A DNA stretch of 64,000 nt from Dactylonectria macrodidyma (GCA_020744425.1 JAGMUV010000026.1:372001-436000); one strand, 5' to 3'; positions 21,807-33,925 are shown, numbered from the stretch's first letter. Program-made: numbers and translations. Notes: generated by a model not told the origin, from the sequence alone.

Positions 21807-23790
21807 TTACTCTCTGCGTGGTTTTTTGACCTCCCGACCGCTGCGTGTGCGCTGGCAGCCTTTTGTTTCAACCCCCATCTCCTCACTTTCGTCCTCTGGC
21901 CTGACACCCACCTCAATCACCGACTCGGCCTCCTCATCCACATCCGCCTCCATTTGTGCCTCCTGTGAGTTAGAAAGAGCTTCTCCAGCCGCTAGAGCCT
22001 CAGCTAGAGCCATGAATCGTCGGTTCGGGTTCGGTACCGCCTTTCTTTTCTTCCCTCGCCGCACCTGGGCCATCTGCTCCTCGAGGCCAGTAATCCGCGC
22101 ATTCTGAACGGCCACCTTCATCTCTAAAGCTTCCAACCCCTTTGCGATCTTACTGTACTTCCGCCTGGTCGGTCGACTTCGGTGTTTGGCCATATCCCTC
22201 ACTTGTCGGCTCGTTTTCGGCGTATCATCTGAGTGCAGTGGAGGAGGGCTCGGTGTCTTGAACTGTTCCAGCAGTTTTTCTTTGTCCGGTTGAATTTCCG
22301 GATGTGTTAGAGCTTTGTGACGGTTGATAGGCCAATTTCCAGTAAACCTCCAGCTGGATAAGATAATCTCCTTCCTCATGCCCGCCTCCCTGGCTTTCGC
22401 GTATGCCCGAATAAAGTTGACTTTATCCACTGGCGCAGAATCGGTCAAACTAGCCAGCTTTTGGAGTTCTTTCCGATACGCACCTTTGATGACATTAAAA
22501 ATACCATTATCTAACGGTTGTAGGCCATGAGAGCAATGTGCTGGTAGATAGCAGCAGTAGACGTTGTTCAGAAAGCACGTTGCCATCCACTCATCCTGGT
22601 TGCTCGTTAGCGATCTTATAGCGGGACTCTGCGGTGAAAACGCCAAAAGACTCACCTGTGCATGGCTCCCGTGACCGTCAAGGATAATAAGTCTCGCATC
22701 TGATGCATCACGAGGCTTCGTTTGAGGTAGATAGACGTCTTTCAACCACTCGAGGGCTATATGTGTGAAAGGCCTCTAGCGAGTTGATTCAACTAACTAG
22801 TCCCTATGCTGTTTACTTTCAAGATGAAGAATAGAAAGAATCTAAATACAAACTGGGTGCATGAAGACGCGTTATATCTTCTTTAATATAGAAGATTCGA
22901 GAATCAACTCGATGGCGCTGTGGAGAAGGATTCGGGCTTGGCGGCAGAGCCGCCAGCCAAGTGGGCCTGACCCGTTACAATATGGTTGTCAGTCCAGCCG
23001 TTCGGTGATGTGATGTAGTGCCAGTCCGCTATTAATTCGAATTCCTTAAGGAACCACTGCTTCTGCAGCTCTTTTCCTTTGAAGATAATTCCCGGTTTTA
23101 AAGCGCGGCCAGTTGCGGTGACAGCCTCAATAAACGAGGTCCAGGTGCGCGACTGAGCGCCCTTCAACAACGCCTTCTTCTTCGGGTCGGAGCTCCCGAT
23201 TACGAGGCTGTCCAGGCCTCATGGACAACGAATTAGTTATGCCCTATAAAAGCACGTAGAGAACTTGTAGAGGGCTTACCGAAACCCGCCATTATGCCAC
23301 CCTCGTCCACGTTAACCGTGTTCTCAGGCTTGATCCAGCTGTACTCGTTCTCCCGGATATCGAAGTACCAATTGACCGCCTTCGGTATAAACCCGTCAAA
23401 TCTGGCGGCTTCCTGGCGTTTTCCAAGCTTGGTAGATAGTTGTAGGTGACGTTTGACGAACCTGGTGGTCCAGTGCTTCCCCAGAGACTTGTTATCCCCC
23501 TGTTGTTGAAGGATAGCCTCGACACAGGCGCGGAGCTGGTTGTGCGAGGGAGCATAGCCCAGAGACTCTTGTCGCAGCACCCAACGAAGGAGAGTCTCCT
23601 CTTGGTTCTTGGAAATACGCTGCTGGGCATGGATACGTTCATTCCTGCCCGCTTGACCGGAAAGTCGTCTATAAATGGTCGATCGAGGCACTCCACGTTT
23701 CTGGGCCGCCTCAGTCGGCGATAGGCCTCTATCAGTAATATCGAGTATAGCCTCAGCTACGTCGTCTTCGGTATAAACACGCCGAACCAT
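21807..23790 (-). pseudogene. Pogo/Fot-type transposase broken by a solo LTR
   Basis: Start MVRRVYTEDDVAEA with the psq helix-turn-helix, then the CENP-B-like domain and DDE_1 catalytic domain (NVDEGGIM, LIILDGHGSHA, LQPLDNGIF). Introns at 23218-23279 (GTAAGC donor) and 22596-22655 (60 bp, GTGAGT..CCAG). The coding exon is split at 22764-22979 by a solo LTR with target copy ATATG; the LTR reads into a stop after TDNHI. Discounting the LTR and one target copy, the middle exon is 341 nt, exactly as in both other copies, and the frame would be 546 codons, so nothing else is wrong with it. The insertion is therefore recent relative to decay of the host element. Confidence 0.9.
22764..22979. mobile_element. 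Solo LTR (216 bp) of an LTR retrotransposon
   Basis: The plus strand runs from tgtgaaagg to cccgttaca, so both strands read TG..CA; on the minus strand it begins tgtaacgggtcaggcc. The flanking 5-bp duplication ATATG is exact (22759-22763 and 22980-22984). No internal retroelement sequence lies beside it, so it is the product of LTR-LTR recombination. Superfamily (copia or gypsy) cannot be told from the LTR alone. Confidence 0.9.
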
Positions 23791-24222
23791 TGTGGCAGGA
23801 GTTCCAGGAGTAGAGTAGGTGATATGCCTACTGGAGTGGATGAAGTCGGATGGGGTGGATGAGGTGTAAATGAAAAAAACTTCAAAGGGCTAGAGAACAA
23901 GGCCACGAGGCGGAACGGGAAAAAGTTGAGCCGATATTAAAATTTCATGAAATAAACTATGCAGCACAGGTTTTGGTTTGTAAGTACCTTCATTCTTGGC
24001 CAAATGTGGTGTAATTGAAAATTTGGATTTTGTATGGGAGGATCGAAATTTTGGTGGTCCATTAAGTGGGGGTGTCCATGAAGTGGTCGTGGATGGTAGT
24101 ATGTTCTTTGTTGAGATATAAAATATAAAAAATATTTAAAAAGTATTCTCTTGTATAATTAAGTGTATTAAGCTTAAACCATCTTTTCTTAGATCTTTAA
24201 CTGTTCTATTTAATGATTCATA

Positions 24223-26468
24223 CCCTATCTCCTGAGCGGTCCGAACGCATCACTTCCGTACCTAGCCCCACATGACCCCTGCGATGACGAGAGTTCGAGC
24301 GGGGTACCGGAAGTTTGATCCGTCAACCTGAACCTCGCAAAACACCACTGAAGGGGCCCTGAAGCAATTCGATATCATCAATGAGTACTCAATTGATTCC
24401 CGAGGGCGCGCAGGCTCTCAATGCCTATGACGACAAGAGCTTCATTAAAAAAGAGCATAGTCATCAACTGTGGCCTAACGACCCCACCTGCATAGCTGTT
24501 TTCCCGGCTGCCCAAGACCGCGGCACGCAATTTGAACCTTTCAACGTACCAAGGCGGGAATCTCATATTGCTACGCTGCCTCCAACGCCTCTTGAGCTAT
24601 TCAAGCTTTTCTTACCTATTTCCCTCGTTGAGAAATGGGTGTATTATACTAAGAGCTGGATCTCGTGGCTTAAAGCTAACGAGATCGTGGATAGCTGGAA
24701 AAAGCCGATGGGTCGAACATCACGTCTGCGAAATTGGGGAGGAACCTACGCCTCAGAGATCTACCTGTTCATTGCAATACTGATTTATATGGGAATACAC
24801 ATAGAAAAGAAGTTCGAGACCTATTGGTCTTCCCCTCAACCCGGCCTGCAGGGCACAGAACACTCATTTATCAAGTTCATGCCGTACTGGAAGTTTCAGC
24901 TCATCCACCGTCATCTCCGCCCTTTTGACCACACCAAGATCGATGAGACCGATGTGGAACACTTGCCAAAGGTGTTCCAAGGCGTTGAAGAGTGGTCTGA
25001 CCACATACAAGCAGTCTCAGCCGAGCTTTTCAGGCCGGGATCTGACCTTGCCGTCGATGAGTGCATGGTGCGTTATACGGGGAAATGTGATGCCAAAACA
25101 ACGGTCAAGGGCAAGCCAGATCCAGTGGGTTTCAAGATCTGGGTTATCGCCCAACAGGGCTTCTTCCTCCGGTGGCTTTGGCACATCAGAGATGCGACTT
25201 ATGGCACCGTTGGTATCGAGCTTCCACCGAAGAAGTCATCCACCCGTTCTCGGGCCAAGGCCGTCGGGAAAGAGCTGGCTAAGGAAGAGAAACCAGTTGC
25301 CTTGAACCCGACCCAAGCCGTCGTCATTGCCCTAGCAAATTTGCTGCCAAACGCGATATATCACGTCTTCATCGATAACCTCTTCTCATCATCAGGTCTC
25401 TTTCGCAGTCTTCGAAATCACGGCCACGGAGCCACAGGCACGGCTCGTAAGAACTGCGGCATCCATAAGGAACTCGCTGACGATAAGGGCAATGACGGCA
25501 AAGTAAAAAAATCTTACGAATTTAACAAGGTCAAGGCAATACCGACCCCTGACAATAAGGTACGAATTTCTAACACTTTTGTTTTAAAATTCCCTACTAA
25601 TCTGTCGTCATTCTGTCCCTAGGTCAACCATATCGCTTGGAAAGACAACAAGCTCGTGCTATTTATGACAACTGTGTTTACTGGCGCTGACGATGAACGC
25701 GTTGAACGTCAAAGGAGGAAGCCATCATCGCGCAAGCCCGAGGCCAAGCCAATACGCCAATTCTTTGGTGACGAAGTTATTAAGATGGTTCAAATCCCGA
25801 CGGTCGCTGCTGCTTACAATGAAGAAATGAATCATGTTGACCGCGGTGATCAGTTGCGATCATATTATGCATATAATCATCCCCTACGCCGAGGCGCTTG
25901 GCAGGCACTTTGCTGGACCTTCCTCCTCGATGTGGCCCTTGTTAACAGTTATCTACTTCAGCGTTACGGGCAGCCACGTTGGAAGCGATATACGAATCAT
26001 AGGGAATGGCGAGAATGTATTTATAACGCATTATTCAACACATACGGTCACGAAAGTCAGTCAAGGAAGAGATATCGCGCTGGCGAGGAATTGGACGATG
26101 AGGGCACTGAAACCCGGCCAATTGAGCACAATCTTGTCCGCCGGGACATTTCCTCTGATTGCGTAGCCTGTCAGGGCTTTCGACAAGGTCAAGTGAGGTC
26201 ACAAAGTCAGAAAAGGCGGCGACCCTTACGACCGGTTAATACCAACAGAGGTGATGATAACAGGGGTGATGCCACCAAAATCCGAAAAGCAACGAGATAT
26301 TGGTGTAGCACCTGCAAAGTCGCGTTATGTAACAATGACTATTGTTGGTACATTTATCATAGTTAAAATAAGCTGCGATATGATGTACCTTAAATTTGCG
26401 CGATTTTAATTGGGCTGTCCCCTCAAAAGGTACGGAAGTGATGCGTTCGGACCGCTCAGGAGATAGGG
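24223..26468 (+). mobile_element. piggyBac-type element, copy 1, intact
   Basis: Perfect 40-bp terminal inverted repeats, 24223-24262 and 26429-26468, beginning ccctatctcctgagcggtcc; the CCCT start is usual for piggyBac. One complete transposase gene lies inside. The flanks are cata on the left and taag on the right, so the canonical TTAA duplication is absent; at most TA is shared. Confidence 0.92.
24381..26366 (+). CDS. piggyBac transposase (DDE_Tnp_1_7), intact
   Basis: A 640-residue transposase. The N-terminal DDE_Tnp_1_7 domain has the catalytic acids in AVDECMVRYTG (about residue 225), HVFIDNLFSS (about 333) and NHVDRGDQLRSYY (after the intron). The C-terminal cysteine-rich finger is CVACQG..CSTCKVALCNNDYCW, typical of piggyBac. 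A 63-bp intron at 25560-25622 (GTACGA..CCTAG) keeps phase, joining NK to VNHIAW, and its own frame contains a stop. The start is the first ATG, 118 bp inside the left terminal repeat. No defect seen; with intact 40-bp ends it may be mobile. A relative at 54.2 kb is inactivated. Confidence 0.93.
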
Positions 26469-26792
26469 TAAGCTACTTATAAGTGCACACTGTACTGCGA
26501 CACTCGCTCATCATACATCATATATATAAAGTCTAATATAGTGTGGTAACATTTGCCTGGACAATGTGGTACTCTTCCCTCCTTCGTCCCAGATCTAGCG
26601 TGCCAAATTCAGTGCGGACTGAAAGGTTCCGTGTCAGGTAATTCTTCCGTGGCGCGCTTATCGAGTAAGGGTTATGTGTGTAAGTTGCGCAAATGGATTC
26701 TGTCATAGCATGTACCGGAACAATGGAAACGCTTAGACTGCCCAGTGAAACGGGCTGGTAGACTAAATATGTACAAGAAATGATGTCTTGTA
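26469..26792. other. Short intergenic between piggyBac and pogo copy 3
   Basis: 324 bp, AT-rich near 26500-26545 (atatatataaagt). No gene or terminal repeat of its own was seen; probably old target sequence. Confidence 0.4.
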
Positions 26793-29007
26793 CCATCCAC
26801 AACCCCTCTTTCGCCATACCCCCTCTTTCGCCACGCAAAATAAAAAAAGCTCCACCAAAAATCAATAACTTCACTTACACAGAATTTGACCAAATTGATA
26901 GAAATGCGTGAAATTTTTCGTTTCACAAATGATAAGTAGATTTCTCTATTATGCCCTAAGTTTTTTCACCAGCCGCCCCGACCGCCTGGTGGGTTGGTGG
27001 GGTGTGGTTTCCTCACTGACCTCAATGACCGAGCCAACCTCCGATTCTGACTCCTGCTCGCTTGAACAGACAGATTCCACCCCAACAGGCATATTTTGAG
27101 TCTCCCCTTCTGGTATGGCTTCTCCATCAGCTAGGGTCTCCCCAAGAGTCATGAAACGTTTGTTAGGATTCGGCACCGCCTTCCTCTTCTTCCCTCTCTT
27201 CAGGCGAGCCAATTCTTCCTCTAGGCTAGCAATCCTCAGCGTATGCGCCCCTACCGTCTGCTGTTGAGCCTCAAAGCCCTTAGCTATCACGTTGTACCGT
27301 CTCCGCGTCTTTGGTGTTTTGTTCAGCCCAAGATCACGAATTTGACGGCTCGTCTGTGGTGTATCGTCTGAGTCAAAATACGGCCTGGGTTCGGGAGTCG
27401 CTTTTGGGCTGCCATTTGGCCTATCTTCTTGGATTTCAGCGTGTCGCAGCGCTTTGGAACGCGAAATTGGCCAGTTGCCAGTGACCCTCCAGCCTGACAG
27501 TATGTTCTTCTTAGTCATTCCAACTCGGCGAGCCTTGGCGTAGGCCCTGATGAAATTGACCTTGTCCATTGGAGTGGAATCAGTTAACGAGGCGAACTTT
27601 TCCAACTCTCGTCGGTATGCAGCTTTCGAGGCATTGAATACTCCATTGTCCAGTGGTTGGAGTCCGTGAGAGCAGTGTGCTGGCAGATAGCAGCAATAAA
27701 CGTTGTTCAAAAAGCACGTGGCCATCCATTCATCCTTGCATCACTCAGCATTGATCTTGAGGTGGAGAAAAGGAAGAACATACTGTTGCATGGCTCCCAT
27801 GACCATCTAAAATGATCAATCTAGCGTCAGAGTCGTCGGCAGGCGTGGTCTGGGGCAGATAGACTCTCTCGAGCCATTCAATGCCAATGTGGTCGTCAGT
27901 CCACCCGTTAGGCGATGTTATATAATACCAGTCTGCTATCTGCTTGAACTCCTCAAGAAACCACTGTTTCTGCAGTTGTTTCCCCTTGAATATTATGCCA
28001 GGAGTCAAAGCGCGGCCGTCAGCAGTGACAGCTTCGATAAATGAAGTCCAATTTCGAGTTTGTGGTCCCTTGAGAAATGCCTTCCGCTTTGGGTCCGCGC
28101 TTCCAACAACCAGGCTATCTAAGCCTAAATAAAAAGGATTAGTCGGTCAATTTCAAGCACTGACAAGGAATAGAGGCATATTCTTGCCGAAACCAGTCAT
28201 AATACCCCCTTCATCAACGTTGACGGTGTTTTCAGGCTTGATCCAGCCATACTGGCCCTCCCTGATATCAAAGTACCAATGAACCGCTTTAGGCGTGAAA
28301 GAGTCGAACCTTTTGGCTTCTTGACGTCTACCCATCTTGGTCTTTAAGTCTGAGCGGCGATTGATAAACTTAATCACCCAGTTGCGTCCTAACTTGGGAT
28401 GTTCGCCATGCTGTCTCAACAAGCCCATGACACAAGCGCGAATCTGACTGTGGGACGGAGCGTAGCCCAAAGACTCCTGGCGGAGTATCCAGGCAGCCAA
28501 CCTATCCTCTTGACTCTTGGATAAGCGTCGATGAGGGTGAATCTGCTCTTTTACGGCCCCACGGCCGTTAAGTCTGTCAATCAGAGTCCTTCGGGGCACT
28601 CCCCGTCTCTGGGCTGCCTGAGGGGGTGGAAAGCCATTATCAGTAACATCCAATATAGCCTCCGCCATGTCGTCTTCTGTATATTTCCATCGAACTCTTG
28701 GCCTAGGCATTTTCATGTCGTTGTCAAAGACAAAGGCCAAAAAACAAGGCAAAGAGCGGTGAGGAATTTGGTCATCTAACTAACAACATTTCCATAGCAC
28801 AGCACGCATAGATCTCCTACCCCGCACAGCCTTATAGGGTCAGAATCATCATATACAATCATTTTTATGATCAACAGACGTAATTTCTCTCAATTGGCTA
28901 TATATTTAGGCTGACTTTTGTGTAATTGAAGTTGGTGAGTTTTGGTGGAGCTTTTTTTATTTTGCGTGGCGAAAGAGGGGGTATGGCGAAAGAGGGGTTG
29001 TGGATGG
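26793..29007 (-). mobile_element. Pogo/Fot-type element, copy 3
   Basis: TA at 26791-26792 and 29008-29009. The inverted ends are ccatccacaacccctctttc and its inverse, with a second ctctttcgcca motif and an A/T run inside, the same plan as copy 1. 2215 bp, one intact transposase gene. Almost the same length as copy 1 (2214 bp) and clearly the same subfamily, though the ends differ. Confidence 0.92.
26949..28710 (-). CDS. Pogo/Fot-type transposase, intact
   Basis: A 549-residue transposase close to that at 19.5 kb. MPRPRVRWKYTEDD starts the psq-type helix-turn-helix; then come the CENP-B-like region and the catalytic NVDEGGIM, LIILDGHGSHAT and LQPLDNGVF, then the basic tail (RGKKRKAVPNPNKRFM). 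Introns at 28125-28187 (GC donor, gcaaga, CTAG-type acceptor) and 27735-27783 (49 bp). Here the second intron is not divisible by 3 and contains a stop, which proves that the equivalent in-frame 48-bp stretch of copy 1 is also an intron. Exons of 523, 341 and 786 nt close the frame. The start was chosen to match copy 1. Likely functional. Confidence 0.92.
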
Positions 29008-30592
29008 TAAGAGACACCAAAATCAGACATTGACTTCACTAAAGATGGCTTTTACCAATTCCTAGCATGGAAGTGGCGATGCTCACGCTACTACCCGGTT
29101 ATAGGTCCGCTAATCCAAGCTAGTTTCACCCAGCCATGGCAACATTCTGTCTGCAGCCTGCTCGGATCATCGGCAAGCTAGCACCATCAGCCACAATGGC
29201 CAGTGAACCAACTACCGGTATATCTTGGTCATCAGCCAGGCGTCTCTCCAGCGGTCTTCACTTCTGGTCCTAGTGAGCGCTACATTTCCACAATGGTTGT
29301 CGATGTGAAACCTGCAGGAAAAGCTCCAACGGAGCTAGCTCTACTGTGGAAAGATGCGTTCCAGGGCTACAACGATGCTGTGGGAAAAAAAGGCCTCAAA
29401 CTCAGCCTCGACGGTAGTCATCTCGTCACAAGCTTGGCCGATGTCGTGGGTTCCGTCGACACGTCCAAAAAGTCGTTTGAGAAATGGCGAAACGACGGTG
29501 GAAACTGGGACAAGGCACGCCACTTCATCGGCAAGAACCTTGACTACGCCCAGAGAATCGGCGACCAGGTCGCTTCTTCTGCTGCTGCCTCCTTTCCTCC
29601 CGCCAGCGCGATTTGGACCGTCGCAACATATGCCGTCAAAGCATGCCAGGCTCAGTCCAAGGACTATGACCAGTTGCTGAGCCTTATCGGAGAAGCTGGA
29701 TCCTTCTTAAAGACGCTCCAGATTATCGAGGACAATTTTCCCGACTGCGACTGTTATGCAGAATGTGTCACAGATGCATTAACCTCCCTCATGGTCGTCT
29801 TTGCCATCCAGACCAGGTATATGTGGGAAGGAAGGCCGTTAAGATTCTTGCATAACCTCGTCGGAGGAGGCGGTGACGCCAAACTCAGCGCAGCTTACGG
29901 CGAAGTTACCACTGCCATCTCTCGTCTGAGTCGCGCAAACGGCTTGATGGCTGTGAGAAACACCCAGGAAATTAAGACATTGATGGGAAGTCTCGGCGAG
30001 AACATCGACTTTGTCCATGAGGAAATGGTTGTCTACTTTAAAGACCAAGGCCAACGGATTGAGGCTGGATTCGACCTCCAGGAAATGAATTCCCAGCGAC
30101 AGAGCGCCTCACTGGCTAGCATTCAACGCAGCATCAGAGAGCTGAGAAGTCAGCTGGATCAGGGTACGAACGCTGAGGAGGCTACAGAGTCCACGACAGA
30201 CGCCGTAACTGGGAAATCAGTGGCGTTGAATAGCGCAAAGCAGTTTTTCGGGACACCTCCAAGTCCCTTGGCCAAATTCAAAGAGCTGCGTCGCTCATTC
30301 GTACCCAGCACCGACTCTTGGCTCTATGAACACAAGGAGTATCAAGAATGGCAGGATGGTGAGACAAGCTTTCTCTGGATTACCGGCGAACCAGGATTGG
30401 GCAAGACTCATCTGGCCTACTCAATCATCGAATCACTCCGAGCCAAGACGAACAACGACCCTCAAGCCTCAGTCGCATATTACTTCTTCCAGGAAGCAAA
30501 CGAGCCTTTCAGGTCCGTCAAGTCCGCTCTCAGATCAATCGGTCTGCAAATCGTCACCCAAAACCACAAGCTCCGCGAGACCAGGGTTGGAA

Positions 30593-30745
30593 ATCGATCG
30601 ACCAATCGATTTGATCGATTCGATTAATCGATTCGATTTCGATTTCGATCGATCGATCGGAGCTTGTCGGTCGATCGATATCGATCGATTACAGGCCCTG
30701 ATCGATCGATATCGTATCGATCAAACGTTCAATCGATCGATTTGA
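30593..30745 (+). repeat. Left GATCGAT array of hAT-C
   Basis: About 150 bp built almost wholly of overlapping cgatcgat, gatcgatatcgatc and gattcgat motifs. The mirror array lies at the other end of the element. Probable transposase-binding region, by analogy with the short subterminal repeats of other hAT elements. Confidence 0.9.
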
Positions 30746-31054
30746 TCGTCGATTGCCACATGCACCAAGGGTGTCCCGGGTAGGTAGCGGTGGTGCGAAC
30801 CATTCTATCACTAGACGCGTCGCCGCGTCAACCGCGACGCGAGACACGTCTCGAAGAAGGCGTCGGGCGAGCGGCCAATTCAGGGGTAGAGAACTCCCTG
30901 CGCTTGCGCGATGGTCCTTGGCTGCTGGTCCTCCGCTCTGCTCAATCGACTTCACAAAACAACCTGTCCAAGTCGACCTCAAAGGTTGGACCCTTACCAG
31001 CCTCGCAGCATTCGATTTGGTCTCTGCATTCTCTGCGGGGCATTTGCCATCGCC

Positions 31055-33765
31055 ATGGACTCGTTCGATGAAGAGGTAGAGGATATCGCCTCAACGCCGC
31101 CGCCGCCCTCTGAGCTGTCAACCAGTTCGGCCTCGACGAAATCTGCACCCAGCAGGTTTCCAGACTATGAGGCTTGGACGACCGATAAATTCAAGCGTTT
31201 CCCCGGTTTCACGATATGTCACGACCCTTCTCGAGAGCGGACATGGTGGTGGCAATTCGGATTCAGAATGAAGGACAACAGGTCGCAACCACACAAGATC
31301 GTATGGATATGCGAGAGATGCTTCCTCCGCAACAGGCTGAAGACTACACATTATGTCTTCATCGCTTCCACTGCAGGAGGCATTGTCCGGCATCTGAGCA
31401 GGGAGCATAAGGTCGTGGTTTGTGCCATCTCTCCGCGCCCTGTCTCGCGTCGCTCGATGATGCGCGCTAACTTGTCAGCCGCCTTCTAGACAAAGGGCAG
31501 ACCCAGCTGCCGGTGCAGAACGGAACCTACTTGATATGCTTCACGCCGACCCAACGAACCCTCGAGACCAGACCCTTCTCGGCAATCTGCATACGTTATT
31601 CGATCCGAAGATGAATCAATTGCTCCTGCTCGACTGGCTTACACACGATAACCTTCCGTTCAACCTCGTAAACTCTGACCGTTTCAGACGACTCCTTCTC
31701 TACAACAACCCGTCTCTTCAGGAAGGCCAGATACCAACGGGCAAGACGCTTGTGAATCTGCTATCGAACGAGTACGAACGAGCCCTTGGTCCCCTTCGCA
31801 CGGTCCTTCAAAATGCAAGAAGTATGATTCATTTTACTTTCGATGGCTGGACTTCTCGACAAAACACGTCATTCCTTGGCATCAACGCCCACTTTATCGA
31901 CCGAGATTGGAAACAATGGAGAATCCTTTTGGCTCTGCCAGCCCTCAGGAAACGCCATACTGGAGCCGCGCTGGCGGATGAAGTTGCAGATACAATATGC
32001 ACGTTTGGTCTTGAAGACAAGTACCGGCCCGCGCGTCAACTCTCTTGCACTGGTCGGCAAACTGACAGTATTACTCCGTCTCAGAATAGGATACTTCACA
32101 CTTGACAACGCTACGAACAATGATACGGCAATGGAAGCGCTTGCTGCCGAGTTCGATTTCGACAAACATGAGCGCCGCATTCGCTGTGGCCCTCATTTTC
32201 TGAATCTGACAGTTCGAGCTATGATGTACGGGAGCAAACGAGACAATTTCGACGAGCTGCTTGCTCACTGGGGCGATAAGGACTTCATGACCGAAGAGGA
32301 GCAACGCCAGTTGTCTGACGCTATCAACGAGCTGGCGACCGACGACGAGTTCGGTGTGCCGAGTATGGAGGAAGACTTCGAGCTCGAAATAGGCGTTGAG
32401 GAGGGCGAGAACCAGTACCCAGTCCCCGAGACGATTAACGCGGAGGAAGTGGACAAGTACCGCAAGTTTGGGCCGTTTGGTAAGCTACACAATATTGGCA
32501 TTGCTCTTCGAACGAGCAGTCAACTTCTCGAGGACTTTTATGAAGCTCAACGGCAAACCGCCCCGACCGAACCTGTCCTTGCTTGGGTTCAAAACGTCTG
32601 CACTCGCTGGCAATCCGATGAGGCAATGGCCTCACGCGCTCTGCTGAAACGTGCAGCTTTGAACAGGATGCTGTCCACCATCGAAGAACGATGGCTTAGC
32701 GAAGGCGGCAAAGAGCGAGACAAATCGGCTATACTGAAAGATAAGCTTTCGCTTGAGGAATGGAAGGTTGTTGCCGCGATTCAGAAGGTCCTTCAACCGT
32801 TCAAGGTTGCCTCAAAGCAACTCCAGGGTGAAGGTGTTGCTGGTCTCCGCTCAACCGCAGGAGGATTCGATGAGTACTTCCAGGTGGTGGAGATGCTCCT
32901 TGACCATCTCGAGCTTGCAGTTCAAGGAGTGGTAATCGAAGAGAATGACGACCAGATGATGGAAGAGATTCAATTGTTCGATGATATGGATCCGAAAACC
33001 CGGCGGCTTTTGAAGATTTATATCAAGCTCGCGTGGAAGAAGTTAAACGACTATTATGGCAAGCTGACCTCGACCGCATACGTAGCGGCAGTCGTGTTCC
33101 ACCCTTGCAAGAAATGGCGAGCTCTAGAGCGGCTTTGGAACCAACTCCCGTCTCGCCAAACCTCAGAATGGAAGAAGACGTATGAGAAGAGCTTAAGAGG
33201 AGTATGGGAAGAGAGGTACAAGAGCATGGCTCGCGAGGCAGCTTGCAATGCCGCTTCAGCAATTGGGAGCAATAGTGGTTTGGACTACATTGAGCGTCGA
33301 CTGGCATTTAGTCGGTCATTGACTTGTCCCAACTCCGAAGGGCGACAAAGCAAACGACCAAGGCAGTCAATCGAGTCGCCGGAACAGGACGAGCTGGACC
33401 AGTATCTATCTGAGCCACCGGTGGATAACATGGCATACAAAGCAGATCCGGTTGCTTGGTGGAGGGACGTCGGCGTTGTGCGCTTTCCCCGGCTGTCTTA
33501 TATGGCTGTTGACTTTCTTACTATCCCCTCGTCTTCAGCAGAAACGGAGAGAGAGTTCAGTAGTTGCGGGAGGATGGTAACGCCACTCAGATCTCGCCTA
33601 CGACGCCATGTTGTGGCCATGGCTCAATGCCTTCGTTCCTGGAGTAAAGCTGGCATTTATCAGCCGAGTCTTCCTCTTGGTCTTCTCGAAGGTGACAATT
33701 GGAGGCAAGTTCTTCAAGTGGTTGGCAGAATCACAGTAGATATGGATAAGGAGGACCGGCCTTGA
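31055..33765 (+). CDS. hAT-C transposase, intact
   Basis: An 859-residue hAT transposase. BED-type finger at about residues 80-118 ([17 protein letters not shown]), then [28 protein letters not shown] (catalytic Asp region), [43 protein letters not shown] and the C-terminal dimerisation region ([35 protein letters not shown]). Introns at 31412-31478 (GTCGTG donor, gctaac, TCAG) and 32021-32084 (GTACCG..TCAG) join three exons of 357, 542 and 1681 nt in frame. The ATG gives [10 protein letters not shown]; the open frame before it runs in untranslated leader. No stop or frameshift, so it may be active. It is only distantly like hAT-A, B and D. Confidence 0.92.
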
Positions 33766-33925
33766 TCGATTTGATCGTCGATCGATATCGATCGATCGAT
33801 TTTAATTGACGATCGATCGATATCGATCGACTGAGAGGGCCGCTCGATCGATATCGATCGATCAGATGCGTTGATCGATATAAATCGATCGATCAGGGCT
33901 CAGAATCGATCTATACGATCGATTT
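33766..33925 (+). repeat. Right GATCGAT array of hAT-C
   Basis: Starts immediately after the transposase stop codon. Dense in gatcgatcgat and gatcgatatcgatc palindromes, counterpart of the left array at 30593-30745. Confidence 0.9.

Larger units (their letters stand above)
21651..24096 (-). mobile_element. Pogo/Fot-type element, copy 2 (different subfamily)
   Basis: Flanked by TA (21649-21650 and 24097-24098). The inverted repeats are near-perfect over about 78 bp, starting ccatccaggaccacttcatg. 2446 bp including a 216-bp solo LTR. Its terminal repeats are unlike those of copies 1 and 3, in line with the more diverged transposase. Confidence 0.92.

Noticed and set aside
29203..29292. Upstream extension of the NLR-like frame
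   Set aside because: It begins at GTG, not ATG. The first ATG in frame (29293) starts directly before the Goodbye-like region.
30753..31079. Frames on both strands upstream of the hAT-C transposase
   Set aside because: They overlap the subterminal array and transposase leader of hAT-C and encode no family motif; chance frames in GC-rich DNA.
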